In this document: positions 47,407 through 58,422 of the stretch, piece after piece
Layout of the letters: every line of letters begins with the position of its first letter
Numbering within the stretch: position 1 is the first letter of the stretch
Assembly (NCBI GenBank): GCA_030272155.1
Contig: CP126197.1
Location: forward strand, 2,790,001 to 2,854,000
Reading direction: 5' to 3'
DNA length: 64,000 nucleotides
From: Tetradesmus obliquus
Taxonomy: Eukaryota; Chlorophyta; Chlorophyceae; Sphaeropleales; Scenedesmaceae
The notes under the pieces: model-generated
What the model was told of the DNA's origin: nothing
The model's input: only the letters and a program-made list of their open reading frames with translations
The model's database searches: none
Translations under genes and position numbers: made by a program

Positions 47407-48296
47407 GTGCCAAGCGAGGAAAGGTTGGCGTAGGGCAGCGTTCTCAACGAGACAGTGCGTTCCCAGGAATCGCAAGGGGTAACACAGACCTATGGCCACT
47501 TCGCCCTTTGAAGGTACATCTGCCTGATCCTCAGGCAAGGCAGGTTACTGCTGTTACTGCTGTCATAACATCGAAACCCTCAAACAACATCTGGTGGTGG
47601 GACCACTAGCCACAATCGAGGCATCTCGTCACCGTGACGAGCATCGGTTAGCAGTTCGTAGTGCCGTACAGCACACCTGCAACTCCCCGTAGCCGCTTCA
47701 GCATAAAAAAGAAACCAAAATAGCCTGTGTTTGGTGAATGAAATATTTGGGCGTGTGTGCTGCCAGTGGGCACAGAGGTCCAGAGCCACAACTGTGGCTC
47801 AGTGGGAGGAGCCCATGCCTGCAGGCAAGCAGCTGCTTGACATTGTGCGTGTCTGCCGTGTGAGATGCTTTCCATGCAATTATCAGCTGGCTCGCCATGC
47901 GCACAACACACCACACGAAGCAGGATGACCACACAGCTGCAGAGATTGAACCCCCAGCATGCAGCTGCTGCTGCTCCACCTGCACATAACCAGTGCAGCG
48001 CACAGTTGCTGCTACAAGGAGACTTGACGCACACGACTGACTGGGAACTCCCTGCATGCATGGATCATGTCATAATTTTTGACTCATAACGCTTGAACCC
48101 TACACAAATCAAGCTCTGCTGCATGCGCAGCAACATGAGCAATCCGCAGGTGCATGCGTGAGTGCCAGTGTCATCTTGTCACATGTAATAACGATGCACT
48201 GCACAACAACCAAACGTGCAACAGTGGTGTACGAAGCAGCAGTAATGCTAGACCTTGCTTGCACTACATCGCACACAGCACACACGTAACCATCAG
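47407..48296. other. Intergenic spacer between LRR gene A and the dioxygenase
   Basis: About 890 bp with no supportable gene. It should include the dioxygenase promoter and the 3' UTR of LRR gene A. No TATA element or TGTAA signal stood out. Confidence 0.55.
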
Positions 48297-51200
48297 TCAG
48301 AAGTGCTGCCGGTGTGCTGTCACGTACTGCAGGTCACATGGCAGCTCCTGGCAACACCGCTCTGCAGCCAGATCCGTAGAAAGCACCAACAGCCTACACG
48401 GCACCCTGTTGCCCTGTGCAGCAGCATCTCTCAGCGCCGCTCGAACAAGCTGCAACTCAGAGCCCCGCCAGTTAGGCTGCTGGTCCTCATCAGATCGCTG
48501 CATTATGCGGTCACATTGCACAATCACCAGCTGCTCAAGCTGCGGCAGCACCCCAGACAACCCCAGCACCACACCTGGTGTGATAGCTGGCAATCCCTGC
48601 AGGTCAAGCTTGATGAGGTGTCTCAAGGGGTACATGTGCGCAAGCAGCACTGCGTCGCTCACACACGCTGCATCGTACTCGTCCTCATCATCCTGCTCCT
48701 CACCCGCAGAACCAGACCCCAAATCGACGCATTGCAGCGAAAGGCTCTCAATCTGTGCAAAGTGCTGCAAGTGCGGCAGCCGCCGCCAGCTGCCCGGACC
48801 GCCACTATACTGCAAATCCAATACACTCAGCGCTGGCAGCTGCGGCCCGAGCCGTTCAAACGCACCAACACACCACTCATCCATGCAGAACCTGAACTGC
48901 AAGCCAAGTTTTGTCAGGCCTGTTATTTCAGCAATGACAGGCTGCACACCAAGCCACTGCCCGTAGCCATCAACCACCAACTCAAGATCATTGAGCCTTG
49001 GAAACGTTGCGGTCAGGTGCCACAACTCACCAGCCAGCAGCTGTAGCTCAGCAACAGGCGCTGGTGCATGATCACCCATGTTGATGAACCCGGCAGCTGC
49101 CCAGCAATGCGCATTATCAATGCGCAGCATCTCAACTGAGGGCAGCTGGACATCATGCGGAGGGGCGCACCAAGAATTTATGCCTCTGAGCGATGTCAGC
49201 CGAGTCAAACTACCCAGCGCTCGCCAGTCTGCTGCAGTCTGCACGCTCATTTGGCAGTAGTCGAAATCCAGGGACTGCAGCTGCCCCAAGTGTGTGATGC
49301 TGGCCGGCAGCGCTGCGTCCCAGGCTTGGTAGTCCCGCAAGTTTCTAGGATTGCCTGCGTCTGCAATGCCAAACGATAGCTCCAACAGCTGTGCCAGATG
49401 CGGCGCAAGCTGAGCCAGCAGCGGTGCACGAAACGCATAGAACCACTTGCTGTCCAGCGCCGCATACTCGTGCACATGCAGCTGCTTGAGCGATTCTTGC
49501 AGCAGCAAATGATACGACCAGAGCTCAAGTGTGAAGTCATCTACTCGCTTGATTACTACAGATGTCACGCTGCTGGGCAAGCAGGCGACGCTGCTGCTGC
49601 TGCTGCCGCCGCCGCGTCGTATGGCTTCTGCTGCTGCAAGCAATGCGTCTGTGACGCCAGTGTCCCATTCCTCTAGCTGAGCGCTGCAGACACCCACAGC
49701 CAGATCGACTGGCATTGCTGGTGGAAGCCTGGGGCAGATGCCTGACACGCAGAAGCTCTGCAGCTGCGTCAGGCTTGATATCGGGCTGATATCCACCATC
49801 ACGGGTGCTGCCAATCCTGGCATGTAGCTCTGATCCACCAGCAGCAGCGAGGTCAGCTGCGTCAGCGTCCCAAGCTGCTGCATGTCTTCGAACAGCAGCG
49901 GCGCTGTCTTGTACAGCTGCAGGTGCCGCAGGCTGTGCAGCGCTGTCAGCTGCGGCAGCTGCTGCATGACATAGTCGTTGGCGTGCCTGCGCACAATAAT
50001 AGCAAAAAACACAGCACATCAAACGGTGTCAGGTGGACAACAGCAATCAGCTGGACAGCATTTGTTGTGAATGGAAGGCAGCCAAGGCTAAACAGCATAG
50101 AACACGATGCGCACGATGGTGAATGCCTGATTGCAAGCGTTGAACACAATGCATGGCCGCACAAACAGCACAATAACAGCAATCAGCTTCGCATGCAATA
50201 TTGTTTGTGGGACAAGAAGAGCATTAACACACCTGTACAGGCCTGCAGGATAGGTTGGGTTCAGCACCAGCGCCAGCTCAGAGACATAGCTCCAGTGTGC
50301 ACACACATGCGGCAGCAGCGCCGTGAGCAGCGGCAGCACCTGCTGCGCAGCCTGGCCATCTGCTTCCATGCCACATTCTGGAGTGTGGTACTCGACACCC
50401 CGACAGCCTGTAGCATGACAAGGCAGCCAACAGGCATATGGTGGTGCATCACACAAATGGAAAAGCTTGTAAGGCTAAAGGCTTTTGGGTTCAGTGAGTC
50501 GAAGCGTATGCGGTGGCGTCATGCGTGCAGCAGACATGAGATGCGTCCAGCACACAGGAACCTGCACATTGCATCCAGCGCGCTGCTGCAGGTTCAAGGA
50601 TGGCACCTCTGGCAGCTGGCTGATTTGAAGGATGTCATCTGCAGCAGCTACTGGTCTGTTGTGCATCAACGGATGTTGTGAGCACACCTGGCAGCAGCAG
50701 CAGCAGGAGTGTGTGGGCAACTGATGTGCTGTGCTGTGCTGTGCTGTGCTCAGTGCTGCGCCTCACCCGCAAAGGTATACTCAGCAGGCCATCTGCGCAC
50801 AGCTTCTAAGACAGCCCCTGCTTGCTCATCCACGCGCAAGGAATGTACTTGCAGGCGCGCCTGTTTGGGCGGCACGCAACACAAGACGCGCCTGTTTGGG
50901 CGGCACGCAACACAAGACGCACACAGCAGCACCGCGGAGCAGCTGTTTCCACTGATCGTGTCTTGGCTGAAAGCAGTCTGCATCAGCTGCTCCTACTGAA
51001 CTGTCTTGAAAGGTGGGCGGCCGTGCTGTGGCAGCATTGTGAAGGCTGCAGGGCTGGAAGAGACTCAATCCTGCTGCTGAGGCTTGCTGTTCTGTTGTTG
51101 CTGTTGCAGGTGCAGTTGCTTCTGCGAGGGATCTGCGAGCGAGACGAGCCTTAATATGACTCCCTCCTGCTACGCGAAAGCTTACCAGTTTGCACAGGCG

Positions 51201-51305
51201 CTTGCATGTGCTTGCAAGGTGCTCCAGGCTGCCTGCTTTCGGATATATGTGCTGCAGCAGCAGCCCTCTGTCCAGCTCCGAAAGCCGCGATTGAGAGGCA
51301 GACAT
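48297..51305 (-). CDS. F-box-like leucine-rich-repeat protein, paralogue A, 692 aa
   Basis: Four exons close in frame: 51305-51186, 50860-50767, 50407-50233, 49986-48297. Exon 1 gives MSASQSRLSELDRGLLLQH with CKRLCKL at its end, a ~40-residue F-box-like helix set. The long last exon encodes irregular leucine-rich repeats: LTALHSLRHLQLYKTAP, LTQLTSLLLVDQS, LGQLQSLDFDYC and HLIKLDLQGLPAI. An acidic loop (EEQDDEDEYDA) follows residue ~550. If the F-box reading is right, it would recruit substrates to an SCF ubiquitin ligase, but that is inference from weak similarity; a plain LRR protein is the alternative. The neighbour at 54718-51794 is a close paralogue with the same exon phases, so the pair is a tandem duplication. 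The 5' edge of exon 2 sits in a 31-bp tandem duplication. Confidence 0.87.
50722..50752. repeat. (TGCTG)~5 pentanucleotide tract
   Basis: A TGTGCTGTGCTGTGCTG run in the intron after exon 2 of LRR gene A. Confidence 0.85.
50856..50917 (-). repeat. 31-bp duplication across the acceptor of LRR-A exon 2
   Basis: Two 31-bp units starting CGCGCCTGTTTGGGCGG. The unit contains the exon's first codons and the CAAACAG acceptor, so there are two near-identical candidate acceptors 31 nt apart; only the inner one keeps the simple frame used here. Confidence 0.93.
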
Positions 51306-51793
51306 TGCAATTGCTGAGCTGAGATGAGCAGGGAGAGCTTGCAGTACCGTGCTTTTGCGGTAACACAGAACGGGCCGAAGCAGCACACCGTCCAAAAGGG
51401 TTGAAATGCAGGTTGGTCGCAGCAACAGGCATCATCTCAAATCAATCAAGGCCTTACAACCTTCTATGTACTTGCCCCCTCCGTGCCTGCTGTGTCAGGT
51501 AGGGTTTTGAATCAAATTGACAGCTGCTGCACATCACAAGAAAATGAATTTCAACGTGCATGCAGGTCACATACTACGAGCACAGTGCTACGTAGTAGCT
51601 ACGTACTAGCACTTGTGGGCTGGTGCAATACCGTTGAAGCTTTGCGTACCCTGAGGTAAGCACAATCATGGTGTGCAAAAGTGAAGCAGCCTGAAACCAT
51701 CATGATGCCAGGCACACACCGTGAAGGCTGCATCCTGTGCATTGACTACCCTGTGTACACAACAACCGCACACAAGTCGCACGTCACCAAAAT
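51306..51793. other. Intergenic spacer between the two LRR genes
   Basis: About 490 bp with no gene. The region just after the stop of copy B (AGAAGTGCTGCCGGTGTGCTGTCAC in part, read on the plus strand inside the coding end) is shared with copy A. A short hairpin-like CTACGTAGTAGCTACGTAC stretch lies near 51588-51608. Confidence 0.5.
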
Positions 51794-54718
51794 TCAGAAG
51801 TGCTGCCGGTGTGCTGTCACATACTGCACACACGGCAGCTCCTGCCACCACCTGACTGCAGCAAGTTCCCTGGGAAGCACCAACACAGCACATGGCACCC
51901 TGCCACTGCGTGCAACAGCATCTCTCAGCGCTGCTCGAGCCACTTGCAACTCTGAGCCCTGCCAGTCCGGCCTCTGGTCCTCATCAGCTTGCTCCATCAC
52001 CTCATCACAATGGACAAACTGCAGCAGCTCAAGCTGCGGCAGCGCAGCACACAGCCCCAGCACCACCCCTGGTGTGATGGCCGGCAAGCCTTGCAGGACA
52101 AGCCTGCTGAGGTTCCGCAGAGGGTACATGTGCGCGAGCAGCACCGTATCGCTCACACACGATGCATCATACTCTGCTTCCTCCTCATCCTCATTCACAG
52201 AGTCAGACTGTGAGTCTTGGCATTGCAGCGCGAGGCTCTCAATGCGCGCAAACTCCTGCAAGCGCGGCAGCCGCCAGCCGCCTGGCCCGCCGCTGTACCG
52301 CAGCGAGAAAGAGCCCAGCGCAGGCAGCTGCGCACCGAGCTGCTCAAACGCACCAGCACACACCTCATCCATGCAGAAATCAAGCTGCAAACTCAAAGAC
52401 TCAAGGCCCGTCATTTCTGCAATGACGCGCTGCACACCCATCCACTGTGCAGCGTTGTTGGCTGCCACACCAAGATCCTTGAGCCCTGGGAAAGTAGCGC
52501 TTAGGCGCCACACCTCACTGCCCAACTGCTGCAGCCCACCAGCCGCCCCTGGTGCAGCGCCCTGCATGTTAGCCACGCCAGCTGCTTCCCAGCAGTGCGC
52601 GTTCTCCAAGGCCAGCCTCTCAACTGAGGGCATCTGCACGTCGCGCGGAGGAGCACACAGTGCATCAAGGCCCCATACTTCTGTCAGCCGTGTTAAACTG
52701 GCGAGCGCGCGCCACTCTGCCGGGGCCTGCACGCTTATCTGACAATAGGTGAAATCCATGCACTGCAGATGCCTCAGATTTGTGATGCTTGAAGGCAGCG
52801 CTGCAGCCCTAGCTTGGTAGCCAGGTAAGGCCCGGAAGTTGTCTGCGTCTGGAATGCTGAATGACAGCTGCGACAGCTCCGTAAGCTGCGGCGCGAGGCG
52901 GGCCATCAGCGGTGCAGGGAATGCCTCAAACCATCCCCGTGCATGCGGCTCTGCAAATTCCTGCACCTGCAGCTGCCTGAGCGCAGCTTGCAGCAGCAGG
53001 TGGTATGACCACAGGTCCAGCCCGCGGTCATCTACTCTCTTGATTACTACCGATGTCACGCTGCTGGGGAGGCAGGCCGCCCTGCTGCTGCTGCCGCTGC
53101 TGCTGCCGATGCGCCGCAACGCTGCTGCGTTGAGCAGCGCATCTGTAATGCCGGCGTCCCATTCCTTCAGCTGCCCTTCACACAGACCCACTGCCAGGTC
53201 AACTGGCATTGCTGGTGGCAGCCGTGGGCAGATGCCTGACACACAGAGGCTTTGCAGCTGGGTCACACTCGACAGTGGGCTGATGTCTACTAGCACCAGT
53301 GCTTCCAGTCCTGGCATGTAGCTCTGATCCACCAGCAGCAGCGAGGTCAGCTGCGTCAGCTGCCCAAGCCGCTGCAGATCTTCGAAAAGCACCGGCGCTG
53401 TCTTGTAGAGCTGCAGGTGGCGCAGGCTGTGCAGCGCTGTTAGCTGCGGCAGCTGCTGCATGACGTAGGTGTTGGCGTGCCTGAAAGAACAGCATATAGC
53501 GCGGCGCCACACGAAGCAGAGTTGCTGAGCTAGCACGTCAGTAATGCAGCAGGGATAAGAGCGGCATATGAGTTACAGCACTGCAAGCGATGCGTCACAT
53601 GGGTGGGCATCCTTGCAGCAAGCAAGGAGACAGCGCAGCACAGACGCCAACCGCAACCGCATCACACAGTTTATAGCACACATATAGCACACTTGTGCGG
53701 CATGAAGAGCAGCAGCGCACCGTCGCAGGCCTGCAGGGTGGCTCGGCTGCAGCACCAGCGCCAGCTCAGACACGTAGCTCCAGTGTGCACACACATGCGG
53801 CAGCAGCGCCGTGAGCAGCGGCAGCACCTGCTGCGCTGCCTGGCCATCTGCTTCCATGCCACCTTCGAAAGTATGATACTCCATACCCCTGCAGCCTGTC
53901 GCAGGAAAGTTTGGGAGTGTGAATGCAGAGCATGTGTGTGCAGGAGTGGCGCATACACAAGCAAATGTGCGGGCTTGTGAAGGACGGCACTTTCAATGAA
54001 GCACATGCCGCATGCATACAACTGCTGGCGCATAGGTGTTCTGTCGTCTTCCGAGCATCGCATCGCAAGAAGCTGCTGGCTCAAACAGGCTGGCAGCTGC
54101 AGGTGGTATTGCGCTGCTGTGCATCAGTAACTGTTGTGGGGACGTCCTGCAGCTGCACTGCAAGATGAGCAACTGCTCTGCTTGCTTTTGTGAGCACCAA
54201 CCTGCAAAAGTATACTCAGCAGGCCAGCTATCCACAGCAGCCCCATCTTGCTCATTGCACAGCAAGAACTCCACCCGCAGCCTTGCCTGCGAGCCAACAG
54301 CACCACAACATGCACACACAGCAGCACAGCGAAGCAGCGGCGTTTCCTTTTATGACAAGCTGGCTGTCCTCGGTCTGCATGCTTTTGCACTGCTGCTTCA
54401 TGTTCAGCAAAAAAACTGACGTGGTTTGAGATCGGTGTGCAGTAGTTCTGAAGCCAGGTGGTGTCCTGCTGCAACCACTGCAGCGTCCTACATGGCCGAT
54501 CTGCTGATGTTGCTGCTGCTGGCTACTGCTGCTGCTGCGCGCGATTGCCCGAGTGCAATGAGGCTTTGAACAGCATATGCTGCTTAGTCAGCGCTCACCA
54601 GCTTGCACAGCCGCTTGCATACGTTGGCAACATGATGCAAGCTGCCTGCCCCTGGGAAGATGTGCTGCAGCAGCAGCTCATTATCCAGCTCCAACAGTCT
54701 CGGCTGCGCATTGGCCAT
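51794..54718 (-). CDS. F-box-like leucine-rich-repeat protein, paralogue B, 688 aa
   Basis: Four exons close in frame: 54718-54599, 54286-54202, 53895-53721, 53480-51794, the same phases as paralogue A. Exon 1 (MANAQPRLLELDNELLLQH... CKRLCKL) matches A's F-box-like exon; exon 3 (GMEADGQAAQQVLPLLTAL) and the LRR exon are strongly similar. Exon 2 (ARLRVEFLLCNEQDGAAVD) is the most diverged part. LRR motifs are like A's: LTQLTSLLLVDQSYM, LRHLQCMDFTYCQ and LTRLTEVWGLDAL. A poly-Ser/Gly insert (IGSSSGSSS) sits where A has RRGGGSSSS. Both copies keep intact frames and splice sites, suggesting both are functional. Role as for A: substrate adaptor or general protein-binding LRR, unproven. Confidence 0.87.
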
Positions 54719-55619
54719 GAGCAGCGTCGATGAATTGCTGGGATAGATCGCAGCTATGCGTGCACACGGTGACAGGGACTTGCTTCCCTACGGCACAAAG
54801 CAGAGCGGTGACCGGAGCGGAAGGCAGATGTGATCAAGTGTGCGACATTTGCAACCAACACACGCTTGAAGTTTATGTCGTCATAAGGCATGTCGTCGCC
54901 GGCAAGCACTCGTCGGCTGGCACTACTGTCAGTTGTGTCAGGTAGGGTTTCAGGTGAGCATTGCGGCTGATACGCAGCACCATTGACGACGGAAAGACTC
55001 TAAATTGGTTTTGTTTCCCTGCTGTGGTATGTGCAAGCATCTCGCACCCACCCATCGTAACATCAGGCTTGCCATTCAACCTTCAAGGCAACCAAGCACT
55101 GCGCCAACTGCCATGTACTGCACATGTGCAGGAGGCTCTTGGGCCGCATGAAGCACAATATCAACATTGACGCACCAGCACAAGAGAGAGAAACAGATCA
55201 AGGAACCCTTCTGAGTTCACTGGTCTGGCGACTTGAACTAGCTCAGCAGAAAGCCCTGCTACTGGCCATGGTGAACCGCCCAAGACTCAACGCTGCAGTG
55301 CACCAACCCAATTGCAAGCCGCTGTGCGGCCTAGCTGGCAACACCTCACTGCATTTGAAACCGCCTCAGAATCTCAGTTCACCGCTATACCCCCAGATAT
55401 GCCCAAATCGCCATCCTTCCAGTTCTTCTGCCGACACCCTGCTGCAGCAACACATATGCCGAGCCACCCCTGCCATCTCACATCAGCCGGCTTGCAGGAA
55501 AGCCTTCCTGCTCCCCTTCATCACCCTCCTCCTACCCTCAGTCTACCCTTCTTGCCAAATCCGCCATCCGGCCAGTCTTCTGCCAACATCCTGCCACCGT
55601 AGCATGACACAGTACTGTT
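54719..55619. other. Intergenic spacer between MATE gene and LRR gene B
   Basis: No supportable gene. A plus-strand frame from 55124 is long only because it runs into duplicated MATE-exon sequence read on the wrong strand. Short AACTGGCTTGCAGGAAA-like motifs recur toward the right end, outliers of the duplication described next. Confidence 0.55.
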
Positions 55620-55870
55620 GTGACGATCACACCAACTGGCTTGCAGGAAACCCCTCCTCCTCCTCTCCACCCCCCTCCCGCCCTTCCTGCAACCGCACCC
55701 GCTCCTGCGCGGCCTCAACCGCCTGCTGCGCCCTGCCCCAATCCACCAGCAGCATCAGCACCAGGCTCGTAGCAGCAGCCAGGAAGCAGCCGGAAGCCAT
55801 GCCCAGCCACAGGCCCTGCAGGCCCCAGCCAGCCCTGAAGGTCAGCCACCAGCCAGCTACACACCATTAG
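55620..55870 (-). repeat. Downstream partial copy of the MATE terminal exon
   Basis: About 240 nt nearly identical to the middle and end of the terminal exon (AGWGLQGLWLGMASGCFLAAATSLVLMLLV region), lying 3' of the stop at 55895. Its 5' end breaks off inside the WWLTF segment. There is no acceptor, so it is probably untranslated. Confidence 0.92.
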
Positions 55871-55894
55871 TCATGCCCCGCTGCCCCTGCCACC

Positions 55895-56359
55895 TCACAC
55901 CAACTGGCTTGAAGGAAACCCTTCCTCCACCTCCCCACCTCTTTCCTGCGCCCCCTGCACCTGCTGCTGCGCCCCCTCAACTGCCTGCTGCTCCCTGCCC
56001 CAATCCACCAGCAGCATCAGCACCAAACTCGTAGCAGCAGCCAGGAAGCAGCCGGAAGCCATGCCCAGCCACAGGCCCTGCAGGCCCCAGCCAGCCCTGA
56101 AGGTCAGCCACCAGCCAGCTGGCACGCCCACACACCAGAAGCAAGCCACGTTGAGCAGCATGAGCTGCCCCTGCCTGCCCAGGCCGCGCAGCACGCCTTG
56201 ACTGGTGCCTAGGATGCCATCACCAACCTGCACACAGTGAACACGTGGAGGAAGGGAAGGAAGAGGTTAAGTAACAAACATCGAAGAAACGACAGCAGCA
56301 GCAGCAACAAAGCTTGGCTGGTGCCCAGGAAGCCGCCCCCGGCCTGCATATGACAGGTA

Positions 56360-56437
<78 letters not shown>

Positions 56438-58385
56438 GTGATGGTTGGCAGCAGCATGAGCTGGCCCTGCCTGCCCAGCCCTCGCAGCACTCCTTGACTG
56501 GTGCCCAAGATTCCATCACCAACCTGCACACATCACACACACAGAGGAGAGTGGTGGCGGCAGCAGCAGCAGCACTAGGTTGCAAGCGAGGCGGCTGAGC
56601 TGCACGCATTCGTGTGTTTGTGTGCTACTGTTTCCATGACCCAGCAGCACCGGCGCCAACAACATGCCAGCCCCTATTAGCAGCTGATACACAAGCACAG
56701 CAGGCACAGTCGAACAGACAGGCGCACAACGACAGCAGCCATCCACACCACTGCCTCAGTTAGGTTTTGCCCCACCCCACAAATGGTTGCTGACTCGACG
56801 CCACGCCATAGCAACCTTCTGCGCAACTGCACACACATCTTGTGTGTCCCCGAGAGCCACTCCTGCCTCACCTGGTAAGCAGCGCCCAGTGGAGCAATAG
56901 CTGCCACAGCTGACAGCACCGCCGGATCGCCTGCAGTGAACAGCTGCCCCAGCTTGTACCTCGTACAGTAGATTGCCCCACCACACACCGCCATGAAAGC
57001 CGTCCCAAGCGCCACCACCACCCTGCTGCTTGTTGCAGCTGCACTAGCCTTGCCAGCACCCATCAGGTTGCCAACCCGGATTGTGGCCGCAGTAGCCAGT
57101 GCAAAGGGCAGTGCGATGTAGCAGAGGGATGTCAGGGAGAAGACGCCTGCGTGAGCTGCTACTGCGGCTGGTCCGAGGTACCCTGCAAAGGCTGTGGTGA
57201 CTTCAAATGAGGCACACTCCAAGCCCAACATGAGGCCACCTGTGGTGTTGGGTTGGGAGGGCCGCAGCAAGTGCAGCAGCAGCAGCAGCAGCAGCAGTAC
57301 AGTGGCGCCAGAGTCAGTTGTGCTTGCAAATCAGCACATGAGCCGTGCTGGCATGACCGATATGACGCATTCAACGGACCGTGAGTGAGCCGTCATGGTT
57401 ATTAGTGGCAGCTGTGCGCAGCTTCTGTACAAGGAGGGTATAGCTAGGTGTGTTTTGAGACCACAACAGCACCCCATCTACACCCTAGCCAGGTTCTAGC
57501 CTACCTGGGATGCCCAGAGCCAGGAAGGTCCAGGTGACCTTCCAAGAGAAGCCAGCCTTGACAGTGCTGCACACAGCGCCCCAAGCACCAGGCTGGCGCC
57601 ACCAACGCGCCAAGCTGCTGCTGCTGCTGCTGCTGCTGCTGGCCTCTACTAGTGCCACAGCCAGCACCATTGACAGCAGCAGCAGCACCCTGGTGGCTGT
57701 GGCTGCAGCAGCAACGCCTGGCAGGCCTAGTAAGGAAGCCCCTGCATACCACAGCGACAGCAGCACAAGACACAAGTGTCTTGAAGGATTCTGGCTTGGA
57801 TGCTTACTTGGCTAGATTATGGTGGCAGTGGACATGCCCTTCAAGCACTAGTCTCAGCCTTGGCCTGACTGGCACAGCACGCTCAAAACAGCAAATCTTG
57901 ACTCTGAAAGGCAGTGCTTGATTGCGCAACATGTACCGAATGTACACCAATAAAGCAATGGAATGCTGCAACAAGAGCAGCCAGGCGCTGCAAATATCAT
58001 CGGCTCACCTGCCCAGTTTGCAGCGACGTTGATGAGCATGGAGATGCCGCTGGTGATAGCCGGGGGCCCCACCAGGCCCTGCACCTGCAGGTACTTCTGC
58101 AGCAGCGCAGCCATTGTCTGCAGCAGCAGACAGCAGCAGGCAGCAGCATCAGCAGCAGCAAGAGTACAGCAAGGGTAGGTGGGGCGAAGAACGTAATGTA
58201 CACAACAGCCCGCTTGGAACAGGACAAGGATGAGCCCAAGACCGAACTTGCCACCGACAGCAGCCTCTGTTAATCCAATATGTTGTCGCTGGTGCAACCT
58301 GGCGTTGCTTGTGGCCGGGTAGTGCACCAGGCATGTGCCTCTGCCAGCCTGGCTGTCGCACTTCAGTTGGGCAGCCCCCTGCTGC

Positions 58386-58422
<37 letters not shown>

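Noticed and set aside
51681-52742. 353-codon plus-strand Ser/Cys-rich frame, and a similar one at 48154-48966
   Set aside because: Antisense to the long LRR exons; Ser/Cys-rich composition is typical of the antisense of Leu/Ala/Gln-rich GC-biased coding sequence.
55124-55870. 248-codon plus-strand frame
   Set aside because: Its right half is the antisense of the duplicated MATE exon; the left half has no motif.
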